DNA of 64,000 bases from Anaerolineae bacterium (GCA_023151115.1 JAKLJP010000002.1:62001-126000), one strand, 5' to 3'. Positions 49,488-58,426 are shown, counted from the stretch's first letter. Made by a program: numbers and translations. Notes: generated by a model from the sequence alone, not told the origin.

Positions 49488-51796
49488 GCTATTTGCTCCT
49501 GGATGGGTTCTAGCGGGAAGGAAATGGTGAAGGTACTCCCCTGCCCAATCTCACTTTCTAAAGTAATCTCACCTCTCATCAGGATGGTTAATTGTTTAAC
49601 AATGGACAGCCCCAACCCGGTGCCGGCTTGTACCCGTGTCATCGAACCATCCACCTGCCGGAACGGCTCAAAAATATAACCCTGAGCCTCTTTGGGAATG
49701 CCGGAGCCGGTATCGGAAACTTGCAGCGCCCAATGGTCGGCATTGGGACAGTAGAGACGCACCCGTACCCCGCCCGCCGGCGTGAATTTGATAGCATTGC
49801 TAATCAGGTTAACCAAAATTTGTTGCAGCCGAGCCGCGTCACCCTGGAGCATGGCTGGCATATCAGGGTCAATATCAGTGGCCAGGCTTAATCCTTTGGC
49901 CTGCGCTAACACGTTCATCCTAGCCAGGGTGTTGTTAACTAAGTCAGCCGGAGCAAAGGGCCGAATGTTCAACCTCAATCTACCCGCCTCAAGTTGGGCC
50001 TGGTCTAGCAGTTCGTTTACCAGGTTGGTCAAATATTGGGTGCTGTCAATGATCTTGGCCGTCATCTGCCGTTTTTTGTCGGAGAGAGGCCCGTAAAGGT
50101 CTACTTCCAGCATCTCGGCAAAGCCCAAGATAGCGCCGAGGGGCGTCCGGAGTTCATGGCTAACTTTAGCCAGAAGTTCCGTCTTCAAGCGGCTGGCTTC
50201 AAGGGCTTGGTTGTGGGCCAGCGCCAGCGCCGCCTCCGCCTGCTTGCGCTCGGTGATGTCACTGACCAGGCCATAAATCATCAGACTTTGGCGGACGGCA
50301 TCTCTTTCCACCCGGCCGCTGTCGCGCACCCAAATAATGTCACCGTTGGCCCGGATGAGGCGATACTCCACCTCGCTGTTCTGGCCCTGCGCCAATCGCG
50401 CCGCCTGAGCTGCGGCAGCGGCGCGGTCGTCGGGATGAATTACGGTTGAAGGCCAGAAGCTCCAGTCGGCAATAAACTTGTCCAAAGGGTAACCGGTCAA
50501 GGGTTCAACATGAGGTGAAAGATAAATATTAAGGCGCTGTCCGGGTTCGGTTATTTCGGTTACATAAATATGGTCACTGATAGACGAGACAAAGTGACGA
50601 AAACGTTGTTCGCTCTGGCGCAAGGCGTGTTCGGCTTGCTGGCGCTCTTGAATCTCGCGCTTCAACAAGGTGTTTGATTGTGACAACTCAGCCGTACGCT
50701 CTTCAACCCGGATTTCCAATTCCTGATGCGTTTGGCGCAGGGCCTCTTCGGATTGGCCTAAAGCGGTCAACATTTTGTTGATATTCTCACTCAGGCTGGC
50801 CAGTTCGTCGTTGCCAAAAACCTTAACCCGTCCTGCCGAGTTACCAGCCTCGGCAATCGCCTTGACACTCCAATTGAGCTGGCTCAGACGTGACAAAACT
50901 TCTTTTTCCAAGAGCAGTAAGATGACCCATCCAAAAACCAACCCACTAACCAGAAATGAGACCATAAAGTACGACAAACTGGCCTGACCTTGCCCATAAA
51001 TGTTGCGGGGCAACGCTACTTTTAACAACAGAGCCGGCTGCCCGTAAACATCCTCGATGATGGTATAGCCGGCAACATTCTGTTGATCCAGAGGACGGAC
51101 CAAAATGGGGCTATCTGGGGCGAGGGTAGTGCGCGCAGCCTGAAAATCTGGGGGTAATTGCGCCTCGTCGAAGCGGCGAACGGAGATAGATAAATGGGTC
51201 TGTTCGGCCAAACTTTCAATTTCGGCGGCGTCTAGGTAGCGGCCTACTAAGAGCGTACCGTGAATAGGGCCTTCATAATTACTCGTAACAATGGGGTGCG
51301 AGGCAAAGAGCAACGGTCCTTCGGGCAGGGATATGAGGCCGCTAAGCCCCTCCTGAGGGGTGGTGTGGCTCAAAATGAGTGTATTGTTGGCCAGGTGATC
51401 CTGTAAACTTGGCGGCGTATCTACGGCTGTTTGCGTTTGTAAATCAATGGCTTTGCCAAAAACAAGCTCGCCGGCAGTGTTGAGAAACAACATGGCGTTG
51501 ATATTGAAATTGAGCAGGGTGGATTCCTGTAAATTGGATTCGATATAGGTTTCATTCCCGTCCATCACAAACTTATAGGTGTCATCCCAGGGGGCCCAAT
51601 CGCCGGCAATGCTATCCAGGGTAGCCAACTTATCCTGGAGCGCCGCTGTGACTCGCTGCACGTTTTGACGCACATCCTGCTCTTCCAATTGAGTAAAACT
51701 ATTTAATAAAATCGTTTGGGAGATAAAATACAATAACGTGATCAGACCCACCAGCGTTATGCTAATGATGAGGAGGGTTTTTTGGCGCAGGGTCAT
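49484..51796 (-). CDS. CHASE4-HAMP-PAS-HisKA-HATPase membrane kinase
   Basis: 770 residues. Helix 1 near 8-28 and helix 2 near 275-297 bracket an external CHASE4 domain (DSIAGDWAPWDDTYKFVMDG near 62-81, LSISVRRFDEAQLPPDF). HAMP follows (LSRLSQLNWSVKAIAEAG), a coiled coil, PAS with PAC (YLSPHVEPLTGYPLDKFIADW, VEYRLIRANGDIIWVRDSGR), HisKA LLAKVSHELRTPLGAILGFA and ATPase (NLISNAIKFTPAGG, DTGSGIPKEAQGYIF, AGTGLGLSIVKQL). It senses an unknown extracellular cue. Last 230 residues mirror the kinase at 46362-47357. Confidence 0.94.
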   Translation of the reverse strand: MTLRQKTLLIISITLVGLITLLYFISQTILLNSFTQLEEQDVRQNVQRVTAALQDKLATLDSIAGDWAPWDDTYKFVMDGNETYIESNLQESTLLNFNINAMLFLNTAGELVFGKAIDLQTQTAVDTPPSLQDHLANNTLILSHTTPQEGLSGLISLPEGPLLFASHPIVTSNYEGPIHGTLLVGRYLDAAEIESLAEQTHLSISVRRFDEAQLPPDFQAARTTLAPDSPILVRPLDQQNVAGYTIIEDVYGQPALLLKVALPRNIYGQGQASLSYFMVSFLVSGLVFGWVILLLLEKEVLSRLSQLNWSVKAIAEAGNSAGRVKVFGNDELASLSENINKMLTALGQSEEALRQTHQELEIRVEERTAELSQSNTLLKREIQERQQAEHALRQSEQRFRHFVSSISDHIYVTEITEPGQRLNIYLSPHVEPLTGYPLDKFIADWSFWPSTVIHPDDRAAAAAQAARLAQGQNSEVEYRLIRANGDIIWVRDSGRVERDAVRQSLMIYGLVSDITERKQAEAALALAHNQALEASRLKTELLAKVSHELRTPLGAILGFAEMLEVDLYGPLSDKKRQMTAKIIDSTQYLTNLVNELLDQAQLEAGRLRLNIRPFAPADLVNNTLARMNVLAQAKGLSLATDIDPDMPAMLQGDAARLQQILVNLISNAIKFTPAGGVRVRLYCPNADHWALQVSDTGSGIPKEAQGYIFEPFRQVDGSMTRVQAGTGLGLSIVKQLTILMRGEITLESEIGQGSTFTISFPLEPIQEQIA

Positions 51797-52193
51797 TGTC
51801 TTACCGATTTTACACTGCTAGCATGCCTGACGATGAAAAATAGCCAGCAGTGTGAACATAGGAGGCTTTGAACGAAGTTGAATCCCGAACTATGGCCCAA
51901 AATGAGCCACAAATTTCTTTAGATTGTAAATAAAAATACTGGCCTTGTCTAGGGGGCAAACAGTACTTTTTGCTAGTGGTTCAGGATGCGTTTTGATTGC
52001 AAGCAAAATTCGGCAATATCACTGGAGGATTGGCTATCGCTTTATCGTAGGCGCCCCCAGTCCTCCAATCTTCCGAAGTTATTACCAATTCTAAAAATCA
52101 AATTCATGAAGCATACAAAGTTTTTGACAAAAATTATTTACATGGAATAATATGCAGCCGATTACCAATTGTTAGTTTTACAGATATAGCTTC
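51797..52193. other. Intergenic region between divergent kinase and hydrolase genes
   Basis: 397 bp, AT-richer than the neighbours. No gene is visible. GGAGGATTGG and CCAGTCCTCCAATC near 52024-52072 form an imperfect inverted repeat. The hydrolase promoter lies at its right end. A minus-strand kinase promoter was not identified with confidence. Confidence 0.5.
52124..52153 (+). promoter_or_regulatory. Sigma-70-like promoter of the secreted hydrolase gene
   Basis: TTGACA (52124-52129), an 18-bp spacer and TAATAT (52148-52153), 40 bp before the ATG. Confidence 0.6.
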
Positions 52194-53657
52194 ATGAGAG
52201 TTCGTCAACAAATTCATAATGTACTCTTACTGATCGTTTTGGTCAGTTTAGCCTGTACCATTCAAATGCCGGAAAATATGGCGCGGTACGCTACTCAAAC
52301 TCCCCCACCCCCGCCCGCCGACAATACGGCTCTGTCCAATGTAATAACCAACACCACCGTGTTGTCCACGCCTGAGGCTGAACCACCGCCCCCCCCTGTA
52401 CCTCCCACCGAACCTACAGCTATTCCACCCGCCAGCGCCCTTGAACAGCCTGTACCCGCTGCCTTAGCCGAGCTGAGCACTGATACTCTGGTTAAGGAGG
52501 TTGAATTTGTCTCCACCATCTCAGCCGATACCATCAACCAGCTTCAGGCCAAATTCTATCCGGCCAGCAACCAAACGCCGGCCCAATTTGCGGTTGAGCG
52601 CTTCAAGTTGCGCTTTAAGAGTCGAAACGAACAGGGCCACTGGGTTTCAATCCGGGCCGAGGTGTTTGTGCCCAAAGTAGATACGCCGGCCGAGTTTCCC
52701 CTCTTTATCTACGGAGCGGGCACAACGGGGATCAACAATCTCTGTGGGCCGCTGGACGAGGATACGCGCGGGCGCAATTGGGGCCAATACCAGATTCACC
52801 TGATCTCCTATGCCGCGCAGGGTTTCATTACCCTCTTGCCCCACTGGCAAGGCTATGACGACCAAACCCGCAAGCACCACTACTTTATCGCCGAGTTGGA
52901 AGCCTCGATTATGCTTGACGCTACCCGCGCCGCCTACGAACTGTTCAACAAAAATCTGCTCCCCAACGTTCTCGCACGGCCAGCCCAGGCAATCTTTTAT
53001 GGCGGGTACTCCCAAGGCGGACACGGCGCCTTTGCCGCCCTCGATGCCGCCAGTTATTATGCCCCGGAGCTGCCCATTAAGGGTGTTATCGGCCACGCCA
53101 CCGCCCCCAATGTTGAAGCCCTGCTGCGTGAACGCCCCCCGCTTGCCCCTTACATTATCTACGCTTATCTCAACTACTACGGCGATGTTATCAGTCCCGA
53201 AGCTGTTTTTTTACCTAATTGGCTGCCCACTTTTTACACGGATGCGGCCAGCAAATGTGTAGATGAGGCCTATGAATATTACCCGGAGGACCCGAAGCTG
53301 CTCTATCGTCCAGAATTTATGGAGGCTCTGTACGGCGATCGTTTGGCTGAAAAATTTCCCGACTTCAAACAGGCGCTTGACTTCAATTATGTAGGCGACT
53401 CACTCAACACCAATGTACCGGTCGTGCTATTCCACGGCGAGGCCGATACAATTGTAACCCCAGACACCCACGACCGTTTTGTGGCCCGCTTGTGCAACCT
53501 GGGCAAAAACGTCAGCTACAAGCTCTACCCGGAGATAAATCACTTCCAAACCCGCCAGGCCAGCTTTGTCGACTCGCTGACCTGGATGCGTAACATTCTG
53601 AGCGGTCAACTCCCCGCATCGCAATGTTCAGAATATTTCAACAGCAAATTTGAATAG
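52194..53657 (+). CDS. Secreted alpha/beta hydrolase lipoprotein (secretory-lipase type)
   Basis: No clear Shine-Dalgarno, but the N-terminus is a good lipoprotein signal ending SLAC with Cys21. A Pro-rich linker follows near 35-85, then the hydrolase domain: FIYGAGTTGINNLCGPLDED, GFITLLPHWQGYDD, nucleophile in GGYSQGGHGAFAALDA, acid in LFHGEADTIVTP, His in LYPEINHFQTRQ. This matches secreted lipase/acylhydrolase (LIP-type) enzymes. It resembles the C-terminal half of the fusion at 55332-57671 along its length, so the two are paralogues and may share a substrate. Confidence 0.9.
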   Translation: MRVRQQIHNVLLLIVLVSLACTIQMPENMARYATQTPPPPPADNTALSNVITNTTVLSTPEAEPPPPPVPPTEPTAIPPASALEQPVPAALAELSTDTLVKEVEFVSTISADTINQLQAKFYPASNQTPAQFAVERFKLRFKSRNEQGHWVSIRAEVFVPKVDTPAEFPLFIYGAGTTGINNLCGPLDEDTRGRNWGQYQIHLISYAAQGFITLLPHWQGYDDQTRKHHYFIAELEASIMLDATRAAYELFNKNLLPNVLARPAQAIFYGGYSQGGHGAFAALDAASYYAPELPIKGVIGHATAPNVEALLRERPPLAPYIIYAYLNYYGDVISPEAVFLPNWLPTFYTDAASKCVDEAYEYYPEDPKLLYRPEFMEALYGDRLAEKFPDFKQALDFNYVGDSLNTNVPVVLFHGEADTIVTPDTHDRFVARLCNLGKNVSYKLYPEINHFQTRQASFVDSLTWMRNILSGQLPASQCSEYFNSKFE

Positions 53658-53664
53658 CTATCGT

Positions 53665-53749
53665 CATATCATTTCGAGGCCGTAGGCCGAGAAATCTCTA
53701 CAGCGCAACATTGGTCTCAGAGATTTCTCCCTTCGGTCGAAATGACATG
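53665..53749. repeat. TGTCATTTCGA palindromic repeat, copy 2
   Basis: Ends ATATCATTTCGAGG and GGTCGAAATGACATG; inner GAGAAATCTCT and AGAGATTTCTC pair. It directly follows the hydrolase gene. Confidence 0.8.
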
Positions 53750-53775
53750 CCTGAGAGTTACAAATTTGAATAGTT

Positions 53776-53868
53776 AGAGCCTATCAGAAAACCCGTAGTC
53801 TTGCATCCCTATGCAAGCCGAGGACGCATAAGGATGCGTCCTCTACGGAGGTTTTCGGATAGGTACTT
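53776..53868. repeat. TATCCGAA palindromic repeat, copy 3
   Basis: Ends AGAGCCTATCAGAAAACCC and GGTTTTCGGATAGGTACTT, with inner GCATCCCTATGC and GGACGCATAAGGATGCGTCC hairpins. It lies between the convergent hydrolase and MBOAT genes, overlapping the MBOAT stop by 2 bp. Confidence 0.85.
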
Positions 53869-55324
53869 AAAACTGGGAGTAAATAAAGGGGACATCTTCG
53901 GTAATGCCGAGGTTCATAATCGCCAGGGCCAGGGCCAGGTAAGCTGCCCAGCGAAACCAGACCGGCCGCTGCCAAAGGGTGGGTAGTGACTGGGGCCGTT
54001 CCTGAACCCAGTGGACCAGCCCCAACAGCAGAATTAACCCCAGCGAGAGGACCATTTCCTGGGCCGCATTGCCAACGATGCCGGCCCAGGGTGCGTTGAC
54101 TTGAGCAAAGCTGCTCAAGGGGGCCAAATTACTCAGTACCAGCAGCGCCTCGGCCACCGAATTGGCTCTGAAGAAAACCCAGGCCAGGCCGACCAGCACA
54201 AAGGTGATAAACCCGCTCAACAGCGCGTGCGCAGTGGGCCGCCGGTCAAGCCCCAGCCGGTGGGCCAGCCTGCCGCGCAGGTCTTTGGTGGCCGTCTCCC
54301 CAATCATGTAGAGGCCGTGCAGCCCGCCCCAGATTACAAAGGTCCAGGCGGCGCCGTGCCACAACCCACTCACCAAAAAAACAATCAGCAAGTTTAAGTA
54401 CCAGCGCGGCAGCGGCACGCGATTGCCGCCCAGCGGAATGTACAAATAGTCCCTAAACCAGGTGGATAGAGAAATATGCCAGCGGCCCCAAAACTCTGAG
54501 GGCGACCGGGCAAAATAAGGCCGCCTGAAATTTTCAATCAGATTAATCCCCAGAACCCGCGCCGCTCCAATAGCCATATCCGAATAACCGGCAAAATCGC
54601 AGTAAATTTGAACGGCAAAAAAGAAAGTTGCCACAAAGACCGGCCAGCCGCTCCACTCCGCGGGGTTGTTATAGACGGCGTTCACATACAAGCCCAGCCG
54701 GTCGGCGATAACCTCCTTTTGAAACATGCCCCACAGCATCAGCCGTAACCCGCTGCTTACCCGCGCCTCGTCAAAATCGAATTTTTCATAAAACTGGGGT
54801 AACAACTGCGGCCCACGGCCAATGGGACCGGCCACCAGTTGCGGAAAAAAGGCCACAAACAAGGCAAATTGGCCCAGATGACGCTCCGGTTCCATTTTGC
54901 CCCGATAAACATCAATGATGTAGCCGACAGTTTGAAAGGTATAGAACGAGATACCCACCGGCAGCAGCGCCTGAAACAACGGCGCATCGTAGACAAGGTT
55001 GAACTGATTAAAGACGACTCTGAGCGAGTCGTTGAAGAAATTAAAGTACTTAAAAGCGAACAAAATGCCTAAATTTAGGCACAAGCTGGCCCCCAGAATC
55101 AACGTCCGTCTGGCTTGATGTTCTGGCTTGACCAGCAGCAGGGCGGAGAGGTAGCTGACCAGCGTGGCGGTCAACAGGAGCAGCACATACTCCAGTTTCC
55201 AGGCTGCGTAGAAATAGTAACTGGCGGTCAACAGCAGCGCCCAGCGGTAGCGAAAAGGGCAGGCAAAATAGAGCGCCGCCACAATCGGGAAGAAAATGAG
55301 AAATTCAATGGAGTTGAAGGGCAT
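53867..55324 (-). CDS. MBOAT-family O-acyltransferase (AlgI-like)
   Basis: 485 residues, about 11 helices. AlgI-type marks: FNSIEFLIFFPIVAALYF at the start, LLPVGISFYTFQTVGYIIDVYRG near 115-140, FFPQLVAGPIGRGPQLLPQF, FAVQIYCDFAGYSDMAIGAARVLG, RSPSEFWGRWHISLSTWFRDYLYIPLGGNR, and SGLWHGAAWTFVIWGGLHG with the invariant His. These enzymes transfer acetyl or another acyl group across the membrane to a polymer. It starts 7 bp after the fusion hydrolase gene on the same strand, so the two form one unit. Confidence 0.95.
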   Translation of the reverse strand: MPFNSIEFLIFFPIVAALYFACPFRYRWALLLTASYYFYAAWKLEYVLLLLTATLVSYLSALLLVKPEHQARRTLILGASLCLNLGILFAFKYFNFFNDSLRVVFNQFNLVYDAPLFQALLPVGISFYTFQTVGYIIDVYRGKMEPERHLGQFALFVAFFPQLVAGPIGRGPQLLPQFYEKFDFDEARVSSGLRLMLWGMFQKEVIADRLGLYVNAVYNNPAEWSGWPVFVATFFFAVQIYCDFAGYSDMAIGAARVLGINLIENFRRPYFARSPSEFWGRWHISLSTWFRDYLYIPLGGNRVPLPRWYLNLLIVFLVSGLWHGAAWTFVIWGGLHGLYMIGETATKDLRGRLAHRLGLDRRPTAHALLSGFITFVLVGLAWVFFRANSVAEALLVLSNLAPLSSFAQVNAPWAGIVGNAAQEMVLSLGLILLLGLVHWVQERPQSLPTLWQRPVWFRWAAYLALALAIMNLGITEDVPFIYSQF

Positions 55325-55331
55325 AGTATGC

Positions 55332-57671
55332 CTATTGGCTGGCGAGGCTGGCGCAGCTCGGCTCGGGCAGGTCGCCGGCGGCTACACTTTCAATCCAGTT
55401 GATGGTATCTCTAAAGCTGGCCCGCCGGATGTTGGGGTGATCCACAGCCGGGTAGCTCAGGTAAGTCACCCGGTTACCCAGCCGGCACAGGGCGGCAGCA
55501 AATTGTCGCTGGCTGGGAGGGGTAACAATCTGGTCTGCCGTGCCCTGGAGAATGAGAACCGGGATTTCCTGACCGTCGGGCGACAAGCCGGCTGTGTTGT
55601 CCTCAAGGGCCGCCTGGAAAGCCGGAGCTACCGCTTGCAAACGGTCGGCGTAGAGCGCATCGGAGAATTCCTGACGATACATCTGGCGGGCGCTGAAGCC
55701 ATAGTAACTAAAGAGGCCATCCACACAGCGGCTCATCACATCGGCCTGGAAGCGGGCCACCCAGCGCTCCTGGAAAATATCGGCCGGTTCAATCACCTCC
55801 GGGCCGTAGAAATCGCGGTAAGCCTGCACGATGTAGGGACTGAAAACGGCTACTTCTTTGAGCAGGGTGATGGGGTTGGTGGTTGGGCCGTGGCCGATGA
55901 CGCCCTTGAAGGGCAACTCCGGGGCATAACTGGCCGCGAAATCTTTGGCCGCAAAAACGGCATGTCCGCCGCTGGAATAGCCGGCCATGACCACAGCCTC
56001 CAGCGGGCGGGCGGCCATTTCAGGAGAGGCGGCAAAGGCATTGTAAGCAGCCCGCGCCGCGTCGAGCAAGGCCCGCGCCTGTAGCTCGGAGATAAAGTAG
56101 GGATGCGGCAGGTCAGGAGAGTCAAAGCCCTGGTAATTGGGCAAAACGCCAATCAAACCCTGGGCAGTGTATTCGAGCATGTAGCTGTGATACGCCCCCC
56201 AATCGTTCCCACTCGACCATTCGTTCAGCGGAGCGCAGTGATCACTGAGGCCGGTGGTGCCGGGGCCGTAAACCAAAACGGGGAAATCGGTGGGTTCGGC
56301 AACCTGGGGCACGTACAAATTGGCTTCAACCTCAGTGACGCGCTCGTTCCGGTCTACGGTTTTGTAGCGCAGGCGATAGACCTCGACATTATAATTGCCA
56401 ACCGGCTCGAAGGTGGTCCAAAATTCAGCCGAAACAAGCTGGCCTGCTTGTCGCGCCGCCAGCGAGCGCGGCGTCGCCGTGACCACCAGTGTGGCGGTGG
56501 GGGTGGGTGGCGAGATTGAGTCAGCCTTGGGGGACGCCCCTGGAAGTGGGGCGTTTGGTTTGACGGCAGTGGGCGTTGGCGTAGCTGTGTTCGTCGGATC
56601 ATCCCCGCCGGACTGCTCAATGGCTGAAAGGTGCGGTGTGGGGGCATCATCAACGGCAGTTGAGGCCGGTCGCTGGGGTTGAGGCGGCTCAATCTCTGCG
56701 GCCAGAACTTTGGCGATATAGGTTTTGCCGTTTTCGGTCAGATGCTCCGTATCAACAAAATTGTAGGCTTCCAGGTCAAAGACCAAGTTCAACACATCCA
56801 CCCCTTTTCGGCGCAAGACGCGCTCAACAACGCCTGTATTCTCGGCCAACTGCCGGTGAAACCTCTGGCCGAGATGTCTTTCGCCCAGCTCGTAATTGAT
56901 GGGGGTGATGTAGAAAATCGGTTTGATGCCATTATCGGTCAGCAAGCGACTCGTCGCCTTCAAGGATTGAAGCTTACGGTGGTGGTAATCCAGGCCGGGC
57001 ATATAATAATAAATCAGCGTCTTCTTCAATGCCTCAACTTCATCTTCAGAGGGGAGGTTGGTATGGTAGGCAAAGTCGGTCGAGTCGTCTTCAGCCTCCG
57101 GCGCTGTGGCTTTGAGTAGTTCCTCAAATTCGGCCACCTCGCCGACGGGTTGGTCGCCGTTAAAAACCGTCGTAGCCTGAAAATCAGCCTGGCTGATCGG
57201 CGAGTCAAACAGCCCAAAGGTATCAAAGGCCTGGTAAAACAAGCTCGAAAGCGGCAAGCCGTACGTCAGAATGGTTTTCTCACGCTCAAACTGGTAGGTG
57301 GGGCGCAAATCCCACTCCGGCGAAAACGAGCGCATGTTGATCGGAATGATGACGGCTTCAACCTGGCCCTTGTGTTTGACCAGATAATTGACATAGCGCT
57401 CGTACAAGTCCAGGTGATAGGCCGGGTGAGCCACATCCCCCAGCCGATGATTGGGCAGCAAACCGCGCAAAATCTCCGGAATCGTCGCCTCGCCCAGCGG
57501 ATGAATCAGGGTGCTATCGCCCAGGTAGACCACATTGACGCCGGCCTGGAGCTGTTGATCTAACGACAAGATTTCTGTAGGCAGCTCGGGCGGATACATC
57601 GCCGAGACGACGACCTGTATGGTTAGGAGAATGGCGCTGAAAGCGGCCAGTTTTAGGAAAAAATTCCTCAT
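55332..57671 (-). CDS. SGNH-type plus secretory-lipase-type double hydrolase fusion
   Basis: 779 residues with an N-terminal signal anchor (near 5-24). Domain 1 (near 40-340) is SGNH/AlgX-like: VVYLGDSTLIHPLGEA with Ser53, VIIPINMRSFSP, FYITPINYELGERH and the late DTEHLTENGK supplying Asp and His. A Pro/Thr-rich linker is near 340-410. Domain 2 (near 410-775) is an alpha/beta hydrolase like the neighbouring lipoprotein: YGPGTTGLSDHCAPLNEW, LPNYQGFDSPDLPHPYF, nucleophile AGYSSGGHAVFAA, acid LQGTADQIVTP, His SYPAVDHPNIR. MBOAT partners normally come with a single AlgJ/AlgX-like protein. The second hydrolase fused here is unusual. Confidence 0.9.
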   Translation of the reverse strand: MRNFFLKLAAFSAILLTIQVVVSAMYPPELPTEILSLDQQLQAGVNVVYLGDSTLIHPLGEATIPEILRGLLPNHRLGDVAHPAYHLDLYERYVNYLVKHKGQVEAVIIPINMRSFSPEWDLRPTYQFEREKTILTYGLPLSSLFYQAFDTFGLFDSPISQADFQATTVFNGDQPVGEVAEFEELLKATAPEAEDDSTDFAYHTNLPSEDEVEALKKTLIYYYMPGLDYHHRKLQSLKATSRLLTDNGIKPIFYITPINYELGERHLGQRFHRQLAENTGVVERVLRRKGVDVLNLVFDLEAYNFVDTEHLTENGKTYIAKVLAAEIEPPQPQRPASTAVDDAPTPHLSAIEQSGGDDPTNTATPTPTAVKPNAPLPGASPKADSISPPTPTATLVVTATPRSLAARQAGQLVSAEFWTTFEPVGNYNVEVYRLRYKTVDRNERVTEVEANLYVPQVAEPTDFPVLVYGPGTTGLSDHCAPLNEWSSGNDWGAYHSYMLEYTAQGLIGVLPNYQGFDSPDLPHPYFISELQARALLDAARAAYNAFAASPEMAARPLEAVVMAGYSSGGHAVFAAKDFAASYAPELPFKGVIGHGPTTNPITLLKEVAVFSPYIVQAYRDFYGPEVIEPADIFQERWVARFQADVMSRCVDGLFSYYGFSARQMYRQEFSDALYADRLQAVAPAFQAALEDNTAGLSPDGQEIPVLILQGTADQIVTPPSQRQFAAALCRLGNRVTYLSYPAVDHPNIRRASFRDTINWIESVAAGDLPEPSCASLASQ

Positions 57672-57865
57672 TAGAGTGATCTTGTGCTTGTATCGAAGAA
57701 TTGGGTCAGATGGGCAACATATGATAATAGCCTTGCTTTAATTTATACCCTACTTTTTTTAGAAGAAGCTGAGAACGACCCACCCCGGATAAACAACTCA
57801 TTTTGTTCGTAAGGGGGATGGTGGGGAATTGGCAGAAATGGGAGAACCTGTGAAGAAAATTATAC

Positions 57866-57987
57866 CTATTAAGGATCAGTGGATCCAAATTTGAGGAGCC
57901 AGCACGCCCACGTGCGGCACGCTTCGCAGTCGGCACGTGGGCGTGCCCGCTTCGAGTCCTCGGAAAATTGGATCTACTGAGGATAGG
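57866..57987. repeat. GGATCCAAATTTGAGGA / TCCTCGGAAAATTGGATC palindrome
   Basis: The outer ends CCTATTAAGGATCAGTGGATC and GGATCTACTGAGGATAGG are inverted; the inner GCACGCCCACGTGC and GCACGTGGGCGTGC form a strong stem. Single copy in this window; architecture like a MITE. Confidence 0.75.
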
Positions 57988-58048
57988 AATTTATATTCCT
58001 CGTAGAGCGAAAAATACGCCCGACGAGTGCCCAGTTTTTACCCTTAAT

Positions 58049-58229
58049 GAAAGCGTTCGGAAACTGTTTTGTCTGGCTGGCCCGCCCCGGCATGAATGCC
58101 AGGGCTAAGGAACAGCGCCGGGTCAACCCGGCTTTAGCCCGATTAATCGGGCGCTGTCGTATAGTCCGGCGACTTCATCGCCGGACGAGCGCCGGTAGCA
58201 AGGATGCCTGGGGAGTTTCCGAACGTTCT
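58049..58229. mobile_element. 181-bp MITE-like element with 8-bp direct repeats
   Basis: Terminal inverted repeats: CGTTCGGAAACT at 58054-58065 and AGTTTCCGAACG at 58214-58225; extending outward, GAAAG and TTCTC match with two changes. The direct repeat CCCTTAAT (58041-58048 and 58230-58237) flanks exactly this extended element. Inside are smaller hairpins (CCGGCATGAATGCC, GCCCGATTAATCGGGC, CCGGCGACTTCATCGCCGG). It has no coding capacity. Confidence 0.72.
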
Positions 58230-58254
58230 CCCTTAATAACAGGAGTTACGCGGT

Positions 58255-58379
58255 CATGTCATTTCGAGCGACGAAGGAGCGACGCGAAGCGTCCCTCAAA
58301 ACTCCGCTGGCAAGACGAGCCAGTAGGGATTTCTCCCTCCGGTCGAAACCTGTCCTGAGCCTGTCGAATGGATGACATG
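58255..58379. repeat. TGTCATTTCGA palindromic repeat, copy 3
   Basis: CATGTCATTTCGAGCGACG and GGTCGAAACC ... GGATGACATG. The right end is disturbed by a CCTGTCCTGAGCCTGTCGAA insert-like word. Confidence 0.7.
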
Positions 58380-58426
58380 GTTAGGCCCACCGCGTAACCC
58401 TTGTAAAATGACCGGCTGGCTCAGGG

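Larger units (their letters stand above)
57672..58426. other. 755-bp repeat-filled intergenic region
   Basis: No gene could be supported. It holds a palindrome near 57866-57987, a MITE-like element at 58049-58229, a TGTCATTTCGA repeat at 58255-58379 and a CCTGTCCTGAGCCTGTCGAA word. The left part is AT-rich and probably carries the promoter of the double hydrolase gene. Confidence 0.7.
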
